NCBI GenBank assembly: GCA_021234155.1
Contig: JAJEKV010000002.1
Span: forward strand, 40,349,841 to 40,413,840
DNA: 64,000 nucleotides
Reading direction: 5' to 3'
From: Isoetes taiwanensis
Lineage: Eukaryota > Streptophyta > Lycopodiopsida > Isoetales > Isoetaceae
The position numbers and the translations under genes were made by a program. Positions 22,150 to 35,298 of the stretch are shown one piece after another; position 1 is the first letter of the stretch; each line of letters opens with the position of its first letter. The notes under the pieces are model-generated. The model searched no databases and was not told the DNA's origin. It worked only from the letters and a program-made list of their open reading frames with translations.

Positions 22150-23839
22150 TCTAGCCCTAAAGATACGAAATCTATTTGGTCAAGGCAAATCTGAAGAGGT
22201 CAGGTTGGAGGCTATCTCTGTATACCCGCCATACTTAATGTTTTTGGGCAAACCCGCTGCAGCATTCAATATCGTCTACTCCATGGTAAATATCTAAACT
22301 GTTGTATAAACATACTGCCCTAAGTAAAATACCATATGCTATCATATATGGAACCATGCCCCGAAATATTTTTTATGTCCTTAGACCTAGCAAGGCTCTC
22401 AAACGCATTTTCCACAACAATCTAAGTATACTACATGAATCATCAACAACAGTGGGATTAACTTAGATATCCCCACAGCCTTATATTATAGTTTGTTTGA
22501 CTAATACTCTTCTGGGCCCCAAGTGCAATATATAATTAAATGAAACGACCAGGGATTTAGGGTCTAATCATAGAAAGGCCTCTGAATCTACAGTGGGTCA
22601 TTAAAAAGAAAGAAAGAAAAAATGTTTAAAATATGTCAGACGGACTTTTTACCCTCCATGGTCTTCTTCAAAGGCCATTTTAGGTTAATTTGCAGCCTTA
22701 GACCAGAAGAGGTGTATTTCCAATCTAAGCCTTAAAATGGTTACCATTTTCTTATCCAAAAACAATTCTCAATCACTAAAAACCTTTTCCTTTTATTAAA
22801 CTTCCAATGTATCATCTGAATTAATTACACTGAATCAATCTTGCCACAATTAACCATAAACATATAAAAGGTTAGAATACACTATTTCTTTCCGAAAATT
22901 ATGGTATCATCTTGTATGAATTCATCCGTCTTATTGATGTATGTCCTCCATGCCTTGAATAGTGCTTAACAAATTTATTTGAGAAAACAAATCAAGAAAC
23001 AAGAAATCTAGTTACTTGCAGTAAACCATAGGACAAGTTTTCCTTAGAAGGGTAAAGCCCTAAGCACTAGGGGGTAAGCATTGGATTTCTTGGGCTCATC
23101 GCCCTTGACCTTGCTTGTTAACAAATAAGCAAAGTAGAGATTCTATAACAAGTGCTTCCAATACCATACAACAGTCAACTCATTCATAAATTTAGGATCA
23201 AATACTATAAAACATTTGTTCAGCCCCTAGCAAACCTTCTGGATTTCACTGCTCCTGTAGTAAACCAAGTATTGACACAAGATTTTTCATTAGCAATCAG
23301 CCATCATAGTTGAACAAGTTCCTATGGCTTAATTATACAAGTACAACATTGGCCCATGCACTTATCAAGCTATATATAGATAGGCGGATCTACCTATCCT
23401 ACTTATCCCCTGGATTTAGTGTCATTCTATAGGTTATAATTCTTTCTTAAAATAGATTACATAACCTGTGGTAGAAACCCACCTAATTGGTTATATATCA
23501 AATTTAGCAGTCATTATGATCTTCCTATATGTGCATTGTGTATTGCGCCTTTGTTCTTGTTAATAAAAAGAGTCTCACGTCTTCAAAATATTTTTTTTAT
23601 GATTTTTCTATCAAAGTAATACCATCGTATCCACAATATTCAGTTGATCCAGCCAATGTAACTTGTAAACAAACCACTTATCTGAGCATACCATACTTTA
23701 TTTTATCCTATGTTATCCCAAGTTCCATCAGTAGTAGATCCAGTAGGAAATTATCTAAAGACATTTTTCCATATGCACAATCCAGAGACTTCTAGTCACA
23801 TATCTCCTATAAACACCAAATAAATTGAAATTAAAGCAG
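22150..23839. other. Mostly non-coding; one possible short exon
   Basis: AT-rich intron-like DNA. The minus-strand segment near 23095-23117 reads TSKVKGDEPK, close to TSKVKGDKLK in each tandem-array unit (for example about 26230). This suggests a short shared exon. Nothing else is recognised. Confidence 0.35.
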
Positions 23840-24205
23840 TCAAACCTGACTAGTTTGGTGTTGACTGGCCACATCTTGCACATGCCTCTTTGCTTTTCTA
23901 CAGGGAGGAATATATTTGATGCTAGCTTCCCCACCATCAGGATCATCTATGGATCTGGAATCCTCAGCCACTTCTTGTGCCACACTCGCAAGATCTGTGC
24001 ATTGGACAACACCTTGTGCTAATTTTACTACAGACCCAGTGTTTATTACATCCAAAGCTAGATCTATTGCTGCAACAGGGTCAACCACTTTCTTGTGATA
24101 TTGGAACAATTTGTTCCTTTGAGTAGACTTCATCTTCTGTTCTTCGATCCTTTTCCTTGTTGTCATATTGAGATCAACCTTTTGCGGCCCGTTCGCCTCT
24201 ATCAA
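23840..24205 (-). CDS. Exon-like ORF, paralogue of the 7.1 kb ORF
   Basis: A minus-strand open frame encoding a basic segment (DLNMTTRKRIEEQK), then KLFQYHKKVVDPV, a neutral helical-looking stretch, an acidic stretch with DGGEAS, and a basic tail. The first two blocks and the GEAS block line up in order with the plus-strand ORF at 7129-7507. This indicates two diverged copies of one exon in opposite orientation, 16.7 kb apart. A donor-like CAG|GTTTGA ends it at about 23845. Family and function are unknown. Confidence 0.5.
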   Translation of the reverse strand: MIEANGPQKVDLNMTTRKRIEEQKMKSTQRNKLFQYHKKVVDPVAAIDLALDVINTGSVVKLAQGVVQCTDLASVAQEVAEDSRSIDDPDGGEASIKYIPPCRKAKRHVQDVASQHQTSQV

Positions 24206-24459
24206 ACATATGTGAGCATTTTTCTACAAGCAGGACTTCTCGGCAGAAGAAAGACACACTCATTTTTCTTTCTTTCTTCCCCCCCCCCTTTTTTTTAGGG
24301 CAAGGTTTTTTTTATATTGCATTTTAAAATAAATACATAATTAGCTTTGTCTATTATAACAGAGTTTTGGTCTTATGATACTGACCATCCAATCATGGAC
24401 TATAGTAGCCATGATTCAAAATTAAGAGAAATTCAAAATTATCACAGAGATATAACTGA

Positions 24460-24895
24460 GCTAGAAAGAAAGAGTTTGCCATGAATGATTTCCTGTTTCC
24501 AGTATTCTGCTCCTGCAAGCTTATGCCACATCAAGAACATCCTGTAATGTGAAATCCGAAATGTCCCTCTTCCCAAACATCCCAGCAGCATGTCAAGATC
24601 CTTAGGGGTGTAATTTGTAAAATCCAGCAGCATCAACACATGTGCTTGCCTTTTCTGTTGCCACTTATGGAAAAGATTTTCGAAGTATGGCTTCAAATTA
24701 TTAAATCTCCACAGTTCTTTGTTCTTGAGCATTTTCTTAATTGCTTTGATGTGTACCATTTCCCTCCTCAATTGTTTAAAAGTGCTTTCCTGTTCAAGTT
24801 TAGATAGTTGGGAGAACTCCTCATCTTCATATTCAGCAATCTCCATCATCCTGTCCCCACTTCCAGTGCTATTGAGTCTCCTCATCTCTCCTGTG
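24460..24895 (-). CDS. Exon-like ORF, minus strand, unknown family
   Basis: A 140-odd-codon open frame entered through a good acceptor (TTCTACACAG at about 24893 on the minus strand). It is rich in charged and aromatic residues (FKQLRREMVHIKAIKKMLKN, then KPYFENLFHKWQQKRQ, then GTFRISHYRMFLMWHKLAG) and looks globular and helical. It precedes the exon-like ORF at 23840-24205 in the same orientation, so both may be exons of one gene. I do not recognise it. A retrotransposon remnant lies immediately upstream, so an element-derived origin is possible. Confidence 0.4.
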
Positions 24896-25084
24896 TAGAA
24901 CATCATCACACACATTTAGATTAGTAACATAAAAATCAAAAGTACCATGGAATTTACCAAACCTATCCCATGATCTATCATACTTCTGCCCCTTAGCCAA
25001 TTTATGTGCCACAGCAGAATCTGTTAATAGGCTAAGAAAGTTCTTCTTAATCCAGACCAGAGAGGGATTCTTTTTCCCTATTTG

Positions 25085-25400
25085 GACCCTGTTTCTATGC
25101 TTTCAAAGAATCCAGCAGCTTATCGTTCTGGTAGTATTCTGAATTCTACTGTCAGCATCCATGAAGCTTAACATGTTGTTTTCTAAGATAGATCCCAAAT
25201 TTATCTGTGTTGTCCAACTCCAGAATTCTGCAACTTGTTGACATGTGAAAACATGATTTGAAGTTTTCCTCTGACCACAACCAAGTCGGCATAATGATGA
25301 TATTGAGCTCATATTTAGCTTTTCTAACATTAGTTGGCAAACTTTGGTGTAGCAGTAGCCATCTAAAAGTTTTCAATTTGTTAGCAGTATATATTTTCTA
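25085..25400 (-). pseudogene. LINE remnant: zf-RVT C-terminal domain
   Basis: Read on the minus strand across two frames, the sequence gives FRWLLLHQSLPTN followed by a Cys pattern and HVFTCQQVAEFW. This is the typical layout of the zinc-binding C-terminal domain of plant L1-type LINE polyproteins (W-LLH-LPT, then C..C, then H-F-C). A frameshift splits it near 25330. Only this end of the element is visible, and it belongs to a different LINE group from the two copies at 4 and 11 kb. Confidence 0.65.
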
Positions 25401-25700
25401 GCTCTTAGCATTAACTTTAGCCATTTGCAGCTTGCTTTTTTATATACGTGGATTCCGAAGTCCTTGTTACTGTCAATGCCATCTTTTAGCTTCTACAACA
25501 TACCAGAACAATCCCACCAAGCTCTTCTTTTATGACATAACCTACTCTGTTGGCAATTTTCACAAACCCTACATAGTATACACTTTAGGATATTTTGCAT
25601 ATCACTCATGATACTGTATTTTGCCTCAAATATTTCCTTTGTCACACGAAATCTCTACCAACTTTTTCTTCATATTAAACCTTATAGTTATAGGTTTACA
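25401..25700. other. AT-rich flank of the tandem array
   Basis: No recognised gene; ends in the poly-A run at 25700-25713 where homology between array units begins. Confidence 0.4.
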
Positions 25701-28563
25701 AAAAAAAAAAAAACCTTTGAAATCCGTCAGATCCTAAGACCTTCAAGACTTTTAATCATGACATGACCTTTGCAAGAACAAGTCATGATTCAATTAGCAG
25801 CCCTAAATACAATCAGGTGTAACTGTATTTAAGCCAAAGACATGGTTACGAGAAAAGCCATTCAGTAATCAATTAATTCATAAACCATAACAAATCATTC
25901 ATCAGCTTTAAAAGCTGCAAGTTCATATGAATAAGAATACCTTTATGAATGTATTGCAGTAGAACAAACCTGTTGTCCTTGTACAAGTGGCAGAAATTCT
26001 AATCTAAGAAGACAATGCATTCAATGCATTACTATCAATGTCTTTTGAATAACTAGAACAAATTAAGTAGTCTCGGGTGGCACCAACTATCCCGAGCAAT
26101 CTTTGAATAAATGAACATCTTCATCAAAGAAACATAGCAAGGAGCAAAAGACCACTTACTGCCGGTAGAACCAGAGGAACATGGGTAAAAGCCTAAGCTA
26201 CTAGCAAAGTCAAAAGGTCTTTTAAGTTTATCACCCTTCACCTTGCTTGTAACTAACATAAAGAAACAAGGATTTAAGAGTAAAAACTTTTCCCAAAGAA
26301 CCTGGGCATACTACAACTAGAATGCCTCTAATCTCACTGTTCTAGAGAAGTTATTTTGCTGCACCAGCATTCTATAGAGGTCTGCAACATATAATTGCTT
26401 CAATGGTGGCGGAATCTGCCGGACAAGTTATCTTTGCGAGATGAATCAAGTTGCATCATAATCAAATAATCTATGATACACTTGAGGACTTAAATGGTTT
26501 ATGTTTGCCCTAGGCTATTGCAGCTAACAGCCAGGTTTGCTAAGATACTGTTAAAAGCTCCATGCTCTGCAATAAATTATGCAATCAGCTGCAATAAATT
26601 ATGCAATCAGCTGCATATGCTTATTCAGAATCTAGAAGCAAATTCGTTTTACATTGCAGTGCATATTTAGCAACCATTAGTAAGCAGTCTACTAAAGCAT
26701 AATCGTTGCAACATGCAACGATAATATGTATATGAATATCATGCCATCAAAACCGGTGTTGGTGAAGCTCGCGGTGTCTCACCGGTATTACTAGATAGCT
26801 TTATCTAATCAGACGTATCTTCTTAAACAGTATATGAAAAGCCATTATCACTAGACTCAAATCTATCTATGCTCTATGCTAATGCATGATTATCTTATCC
26901 AGTAAAGAGAAGAAAGATCGATCACCAAAAAGCCCTTAAAGAATATAAGAGCAAGCCTGTTTACTAGAGTAGTTTATTGTTAAATTCTTCAATTAGCCGC
27001 TAGATTTGCTAACAACGCTTATTATAGCAACATGCTTTAATAGAAATGCAATCACATGATTAAAGTAGAGATCAATGCAAATTATACGTACATTAACAAA
27101 CTTGGATCAAATATTTCGCTAAGATGCCTAGATCTGTAGCAAGTGTAACATGATATGAAATAATTTAACATCCCCAAATCTGTGGATGTCGTTGGAGACC
27201 AGATTCATCCTCTATGGCTTCATCTCTGGGGTTGTAACCAGTCCGCTCACATTAGTATTAATTGCATATTGACTGCATCAGTGAGGTTATGCCAACCAGG
27301 CTCTTTCCAAGAGTGCCACATTCAGCTCCAAGAACACCAGATCCAATCGTAACTCTGGCAATATTGCATACGGGTCTTCTTTGCAATCAGATTACCATGA
27401 TTCTAAACCACTTTTCATGGCATAAGCATTGGAAAACTTCTGAAATAGATAAGCCTTCTTATTGCTGCGGATCCTTGCTTCTCATCAACAATTATTTTCC
27501 TAGTAGCTGTATTCAAATCTCCCGTTCATCCTGCCTATAATATCCGAGCAGGATTTCCTGGCTTCATGCAAATCTGGGCAACATGAGTGATATTCGAAAT
27601 TTAGTATTCTATAAACCCTAAAAAGGAGGCATACCGACAGTTCTTAAGCAATGGGTAGTATTACATGTCCCAAGTCGCTAAATCGCCATGTACAAAACCC
27701 TAAGCCGCATTATGCGCTTTCGATTGGCGAGACCCTACTTCACATCCAGCAGTAATGGATTTTCAACAGGTCGCCACACATAGACCATAAGTGTGCAAAA
27801 AATGACACAAATTTTTCCATTGACAATGGTTGAAACTTTACCTTAACACAAATATAGCAAGTCACGTTAACCACCAGCATTCAAAAAAAATAAAAAATAA
27901 CATACCCAATATGTTTTTACTTCCATGAAGCCATACAATATCACTGTAAATGCATTTCATATAGTCATTTCACAGTCTATACTTGCACCCTGTGTCAAAT
28001 GTGCATGCTTTTCATCATAACATATAATAAAAAAAAACCTCCTCCTACCGTAGATCAAGGTGGGCCAAAATAAAAGGAGCAACAAGGAGAGTAGGACCTT
28101 GTTGCCAAAGCCCTACCCTACCTATATTGCCAAATCTTATTGCATGCAATAAGAGACTAGTGTTTATTATTCTTTAAAAGAGCCAAATGGCTACCAAGTG
28201 GATAAGATAGTCGTCACTTGGTTTTTTGAAAATATCATCTTTCTATCAAAGGAACAAATTGCACCCCTTGATAAGAGTGGGGCAATGCCAATAGACTAGC
28301 TCAAAGAGCCAAAACTCAGTCTATGAAGCATGGACAGCTTCCATGTAAATTTGCATTGGAATAAATTCATCAACAAGTTACCTTTATTTCCGAATGGATA
28401 TCCTTAATTCTGATTGATCATTCATAGCATAGCAAGCTTTTGTCAATGCCACTATCCTGTACAAGTAACATATAAATCTTTCAGTAAAATAAAATTAGAG
28501 AAAAGAACACCTGATATGTAACCATGATCTTGGCTACTGGTATAACCAATAGGACCTGAAGTT
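25701..28563. repeat. Tandem array unit 1 (about 2.86 kb)
   Basis: The first of five direct repeats. Each starts with a poly-A run followed by CCTTTGAAATCCGTCAG; that motif begins at 25714, 28574, 31451, 39226 (diverged) and 42078. Units are nearly identical outside small variable spots. Each contains a 22-bp internal tandem duplication (in units 1-3), a block of short inverted repeats (here 28080-28322) and minus-strand exon-like snippets. The conserved 92-codon plus-strand frame (here 27262-27540) is probably conserved only because the repeat is young. Confidence 0.92.
27180..27349 (-). pseudogene. Exon-like snippets inside array unit 1
   Basis: On the minus strand, 27349-27273 lies between an acceptor-like TTGCCAG and ATGCAG and reads as GSGVLGAECGTLGKSLVGI. 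Then 27254-27180 reads as TGYNPRDEAIEDESGLQRHP and ends at CAG followed by GTTTGG in other units, a good donor. The same snippets recur in every unit (for example 30061-30230, 43525-43710). They look like exons of a gene carried in the repeat, but no full gene can be assembled and the family is unknown. Confidence 0.35.
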
Positions 28564-31440
28564 AAAAAAAAAACCTTTGAAATCCGTCAGATCCTCAAAC
28601 CTTCAAGACTTTTAATCATGACATGACCTTTGCAAGAACAAGTCATGATTCAATTAGCAGCCCTAAATACAATCGGTGTAAGCGTATTTAAGCCAAAGAC
28701 ATGGTTCTGAGAAAAGCCATTCGGTAATCAATTAATTCATAAACCATAACAAATCATTCATCGGCTTTAAAAGCGCAAGTTCATATGAATAAGAATACCT
28801 TTATGAATGTATTGCAGTAGAACAAACCTGTTGTCCTTGTACAAGTGGCAGAAATTCTAATCTAAGAAGACAATGCATTCAATGCATTACTATCAATGTC
28901 TTTTGAATAACTAGAACAAATTAAGTAGTCTCGGGTGGCACCAACTATCCCGAGCAATCTTTGAATAAATGAACATCTTCATCAAAGAAACATAGCAAGG
29001 AGCAAAAGACCACCATTTACCCGTAGAGTAGAACGGAGGAGGACGTTAGCCAAGAACATGGGTAAAAGCCTAAGCTACTAGCAGGCGTCAAAAGGTCTTT
29101 TAAGTTTATCACCCTTCACCTTGCTTGTAACTAACATAAAGAAACAAGGATTTAAGAGTAAAAACGTTTCCCAAAGAACTTGGGCATACTACAACTAGAA
29201 TGCCTCTAATCTCACTGTTCTAGGGAAGTTATTTTGCTGCACCAGCATTCTATAGAGGTCTGCAACATATAATTGCTTCAATGGTGGCGGAATCCGCGGA
29301 CAAGTTATCTTTGCAGATGAATCAAGCTGCATCATAATCAAATAATCTACGATACACTTGAGGACTTAAATGGTTTATGTTTGCCCTAGGCTATTGCAGC
29401 TAACAGCCAGGTTTGCTAAGATACTGTTAAAAGCTCCATGCTCTGCAATAAATTATGCAATCAGCTGCAATAAATTATGCAATCAGCTGCATATGCTTAT
29501 TCAGAATCTAGAAGCAAATTCGTTTTACATTGCGGTGCATATTTAGCAACCATTAGTAAGCGATCTACTATCGAAAAGCAATCATTGCAACATGCAACAG
29601 TAATATGTATATGAATATCATGCCATCAAAACCAGTGTTCAGGTGAAGCTCTGCCCGTGTCTCGGTATTACTAGATAGCTTTATCTAATCAGACGTATCT
29701 TCTTAAACAGTATATGAAAAGCCATTATCACTAGACTCAAATCTATCTATGCTCTATGCTAATGCATGATTATCTTATCCGAAGAAAGAGAAGAAAGATC
29801 GATCACCAAAAAGCCCTTAAAGAATATAAGAGCAAGCCTGTTTACTAGAGTAGTTTATTGTTAAATTCTTCAATTAGCCGCTAGATTTGCTAACAACGCT
29901 TATTATAGCAACATGCTTTAATAGAAATGCAATCACATGATTAAAGTAGAGATCAATGCAAATTATACGTACATTAACAAACTTGGATCAAATATTTCGC
30001 TAAGATGCCTAGATCTGTAGCAAGTGTAACATGATATGAAATAATTTAACATCCCCAAATCTGTGGATGTCGTTGGAGACCAGATTCATCCTCTATGGCT
30101 TCATCTCTGGGGTTGTAACCAGTCCGCTCACATTAGTATTAATTGCATATTGACTGCATCAGTGAGGTTATGCCAACCAGGCTCTTTCCAAGAGTGCCAC
30201 ATTCAGCTCCAAGAACACCAGATCCAATCGTAGCTCTGGCAATATTGCATACGGATCTTCTTTGCAATCAGATTACCATGATTCTAAACCACTTTTCATG
30301 GCATAAGCATTGGAAAACTTATGAAATAGATAAGCCTTCTTATTGCTGCGGATCCTTGCTTCTCATCAACAATTATTTTCCTAGTAGCTGTATTCAAATC
30401 TCCCGTTCATCCTGCCTATAATATCCGAGCAGGATTTCCTGGCTTCATGCAAATCTGGGCAACATGAGTGATATTCAAAATTTAGTATTCTATAAACCCT
30501 AAAAAGGAAGCATACCGACAGTTCTTAAGCAATGGGTAGTATTACATGTCCCAAGCTGCTAAATCGGCCATGTACAAAACCCTAAGCCACGTATCTGCTC
30601 AGTGGCGAGACCCTACTTCACATCCAGCAGTAATGGATTTTCAACAGGTCGCCACACATAGACCATAGGTGTGCAAAAAATGACACAAATTTTTCCATTA
30701 ACAATGGTTGAAACTTTACCTTAACACAAATATAGCAAGTCACGTTAACCACCAGCATTCAAAAAAAATAAAAAATAACATACCCAATATGTTTTTACTT
30801 CCATGAAGCCATACAATATCACTGTAAATGCATTTCATATAGTCATTTCACAGTCTATACTTGCACCCTGTGTCAAATGTGCATGCTTTTCATCATAACA
30901 TATAATAAAAAAAACCTGCCTCCTACCGTAGGTCAAGGTGGGCCAAAATAAAAGGAGCAACAAGGAGAGTAGGACCTTGTTGCCAAAGCCCTACCCTACC
31001 TATATTGCCAAATCTTATTGCATGCAATAAGAGACTAGTGTTTATTATTCTTTAAAAGAGCCAAATGGCTACCAAGTGGATAAGATAGTCGTCACTTGGT
31101 TTTTTGAAAATATCATCTTTCTATCAAAGGAACAAATTGCACCCCTTGATAAGAGTGGGGCAATGCCAATAGACTAGCTCAAAGAGCCAAAACTCAGTCT
31201 ATGAAGCATGGACAGCTTCCATGTAAATTTGCATTGGAATAAATTCATCAACAAGTTACCTTTATTTCCGAATGGATATCCTTAATTCTGATTGATCATT
31301 CATAGCATAGCAAGCTTTTGTCAATGCCACTATCCTGTACAAGTAACATATAAATCTTTCAGTAAAATAAAATTAGAGAAAAGAACACCTGATATGTAAC
31401 CATGATCTTGGCTACTGGTATAACCAATAGACTGGAGTTA
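28564..31440. repeat. Tandem array unit 2
   Basis: A full-length unit with the same layout as unit 1. It differs mainly at CAG/CTG-type positions: CAG in other units often reads CGG, GA or is shortened here (for example near 28674, 28735, 28765, 29290 and 29560-29580). One longer variable patch lies at 29010-29055. Confidence 0.92.
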
Positions 31441-33985
31441 AGAAAAAAAACCTTTGAAATCCGTCAGATCCTAAGACCTTCAAGACTTTTAATCATGACA
31501 TGACCTTTGCAAGAACAAGTCATGATTCAATTAGCAGCCCTAAATACAATCAGGTGTAACTGTATTTAAGCCAAAGACATGGTTACGAGAAAAGCCATTC
31601 AGTAATCAATTAATTCATAAACCATAACAAATCATTCATCAGCTTTAAAAGCTGCAAGTTCATATGAATAAGAATACCTTTATGAATGTATTGCAGTAGA
31701 ACAAACCTGTTGTCCTTGTACAAGTGGCAGAAATTCTAATCTAAGAAGACAATGCATTCAATGCATTACTATCAATGTCTTTTGAATAACTAGAACAAAT
31801 TAAGTAGTCTCGGGTGGCACCAACTATCCCGAGCAATCTTTGAATAAATGAACATCTTCATCAAAGAAACATAGCAAGGAGCAAAAGACCCTGTTACCTG
31901 CAGTAGAACCAGAGGACAGTTAGCCAAGAACATGGGTAAAAGCCTAAGCTACTAGCAGGCGTCAAAAGGTCTTTTAAGTTTATCACCCTTCACCTTGCTT
32001 GTAACTAACATAAAGAAACAAGGATTTAAGAGTAAAAACTTTTCCCAAAGAACCTGGGCATACTACAACTAGAATGCCTCTAATCTCACTGTTCTAGGGA
32101 AGTTATTTTGCTGCACCAGCATTCTATAGAGGTCTGCAACATATAATTGCTTCAATGGTGGCGGAATACTGCAGACAAGTTATGCTGCAGATGAATCAAG
32201 TTGCATCATAATCAAATAATCTATGATACACTTGAGGACTTAAATGGTTTATGTTTGCCCTAGGCTATTGCGCATTATGACCCGGGTTTGCTAAGATACT
32301 GTTAAAAGCTCCATGCTCTGCAATAAATTATGCAATCAGCTGCAATAAATTATGCAATCAGCTGCATATGCTTATTCAGAATCTAGAAGCAAATTCGTTT
32401 TACATTGCAGTGCATATTTAGCAACCATTAGTAAGCAGTCTACTACTGAAAGCAATCATTGCAACATGCAACAGTAATATGTATATGAATATCATGCCAT
32501 CAAAATCAGTGTTCAGGTGAAGCTCTGCCCGTGTCTCAGTATTACTAGATAGCTTTATCTAATCAGACGTATCTTCTTAAACAGTATATGAAAAGCCATT
32601 ATCACTAGACTCAAATCTATCTATGCTCTATGCTAATGCATGATTATCTTATCCACTAAAGAGAAGAAAGATCGATCACCAAAAAGCCCTTAAAGAATAT
32701 AAGAGCAAGCCTGTTTACTAGAGTAGTTTATTGTTAAATTCTTCAATTAGCCGCTAGATTTGCTAACAACGCTTATTATAGCAACATGCTTTAATAGAAA
32801 TGCAATCACATGATTAAAGTAGAGATCAATGCAAATTATACGTACATTAACAAACTTGGATCAAATATTTCGCTAAGATGCCTAGATCTGTAGCAAGTGT
32901 AACATGATATGAAATAATTTAACATCCCCAAACCTGTGGATGTCGTTGGAGACCAGATTCATCCTCTATGGCTTCATCTCTGGGGTTGTAACCAGTCCGC
33001 TCACATTAGTATTAATTGCATATTGACTGCATCAGTGAGGTTATGCCAACCAGGCTCTTTCCAAGAGTGCCACATTCAGCTCCAAGAACACCAGATCCAA
33101 TCGTAGCTCTGGCAATATTGCATACGGATCTTCTTTGCAATCAGATTACCATGATTCTAAACCACTTTTCATGGCATAAGCATTGGAAAACTTCTGAAAT
33201 AGATAAGCCTTCTTATTGCTGCGGATCCTTGCTTCTCATCAACAATTATTTTCCTAGTAGCTGTATTCAAATCTCCCGTTCATCCTGCCTATAATATCCG
33301 AGCAGGATTTCCTGGCTTCATGCAAATCTGGGCAACATGAGTGATATTCGAAATTTAGTATTCTATAAACCCTAAAAAGGAGGCATACCGACAGTTCTTA
33401 AGCAATGGGTAGTATTACATGTCCCAAGCTGCTAAATCGGCCATGTACAAAACCCTAAGCCACGTATCTGCTCAGTGGCGAGACCCTACTTCACATCCAG
33501 CAGTAATGGATTTTCAACAGGTCGCCACACATAGACCATAGGTGTGCAAAAAATGACACAAATTTTTCCATTGACAATGGTTGAAACTTTACCTTAACAC
33601 AAATATAGCAAGTCACGTTAACCACCAGCATTCAAAAAAAATAAAAAATAACATACCCAATATGTTTTTACTTCCATGAAGCCATACAATATCACTGTAA
33701 ATGCATTTCATATAGTCATTTCACAGTCTATACTTGCACCCTGTGTCAAATGTGCATGCTTTTCATCATCTATATATAGTAATAAAAGCAAAATGTAGTT
33801 TGTGCAGAGCATCTCGGCCGTTGATTTTGTTGTGTGAAAACTTTCATTCTAGGCCGTTAAATAATTAGTTATTATTTTGTCCTCACTAGCTCACTAGCTT
33901 AATGCATGCCAGAACGACGTGAATGCCCTGCCCTGTCGAACCAAATCTACAGATGAGGCTCACGCCTCGACATCAATCGCCCTGC

Positions 33986-34306
33986 TTATGATAGCAAGAT
34001 CTTAGGTAACCGCCCGGGGTTCTTCAATAGATCTACATTTGCTTCCGCTTGAGCAATCACCTTGCCGTCCTTTGAGCTTGGAATCGCCATAGCAGGTAGA
34101 ACCCTAACTTCTCCTTCCTTCTCTTTCGATTTTTCAGAAAAAGTTCTCAGTTTTCTAGAAGGTTTGCAATCGGTTTTCCACTGGTTTAATGCGGTAGCAA
34201 AACTTCTTTGCTTCTTTGCATGTACAAAATCCGAGTAAGTATTGAACGAATAAGTCTTGAGATATCTTCTAGGTATTAATGGGACTAATTGGGCAGTGGG
34301 GATCAA
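33986..34306 (-). other. Open frame in Helitron, possible captured sequence
   Basis: A 106-codon minus-strand frame with no recognised domain. In the plus orientation the region resembles a plant 5' leader (AGAACCCTAACTTCTCC near 34100). It may be part of another captured gene piece. Function unknown. Confidence 0.2.
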
Positions 34307-34308
34307 AC

Positions 34309-35198
34309 CAGTGGAAGGGCAGCGATCAAGCTAGGGCAACGATCAAGCAGCTTCATCCTTGATCCTTTTTTTGCCATTAAAAATCTCTCAGGTATTTCTG
34401 GAATGCTATTTGAATTCGAGATATGGAGCTCTGTGATAGAATACCTTTCAATGTCAGTTGTTTTTGCTCTTAAATGGCGTGATTCTGCTAATCCGGCTTA
34501 GTTAAATTTTGTTCTTTTTACTTGAAAGGCGGCGATCACGAAGAGGTTCTTGATGCGAAAATGCCATTGAAAACTTTTCCATACCCTACTTCTCTAGCGA
34601 GCATAAGCATTAGATATGCGGAGCTTTTAAGTCCGGTTTGTCTATATTCGGGCACATCATGCATTTGAGGCACACCATAGGTCCTTTTTCTCCGATGTGA
34701 TATTTTATCGCCTCGCTGAAATCAAATGCAAAGGTTTTTTTTCATATTCTGCAATTGGTCCTTCCATCTTCGCGTTATCCAGCATATAGTATGACGTTCA
34801 CTTGCAGGCCAAGATTTAAGTTCCATTGTTTGTAGATCATTTTAAATATGTCTTCTCTGCTCAAGTAATTTCTGAAAGTAGACAGAGATAATTCTGTTTC
34901 TAAGTTAAAGTTTATTCAATGTCATAAATACGCATATCGTCCAAGTGTTTGTTGTGCTATGGTTTGTTAGCATGTGCTGCATCAGTGTTCAGTAGTGCTC
35001 CAGTGCTTTAGCTCATGTGTCCACCCATGCTGAGGATGCACCTACTAGATCCTTATGGGAAAAGAAAGTAGAAGTGGCTTGATCTCATGGCCTCTTCTTC
35101 AGAATTTTAACTGAAAACTTACCAAAACCTAAGAGGGTAAGAAACCATTATTACAGTTAGTGAAAGACATGTTTCTCAAATGTTCATTAATCACCAGC
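34309..35198. repeat. Helitron internal duplication, copy A (890 bp)
   Basis: The segment from AGTGGAAGGGCAGCGATCAA to CATTAATCACCAGC is repeated at 35299-36189 with few differences. The two copies are separated by about 100 bp. Differences again include lost or altered CAG/CTG-type sites (for example GCGATCACGAAG versus GCGATGCAGAAG). Confidence 0.92.
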
Positions 35199-35298
35199 TC
35201 ATACAACTTGTAAATATAGTGCATGGAGGATAGATCCCAACAAGAGAAATAAGTGGTAGAATTTAGATCTTCAATAATTCACCAAAAGTTTTTTCAAA

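Noticed and set aside
24230-24300. C/T-rich run as a promoter element
   Set aside because: It is a simple homopolymer-rich tract within an intron-like region, with no supporting start site.
27262-27540. 92-codon plus-strand ORF conserved in four array units (also 30143, 33016, 40772)
   Set aside because: Conservation is explained by the near-identity of the units as a whole. The minus strand of the same segment looks more coding-like with splice sites, and the plus-strand peptide has no recognised features.
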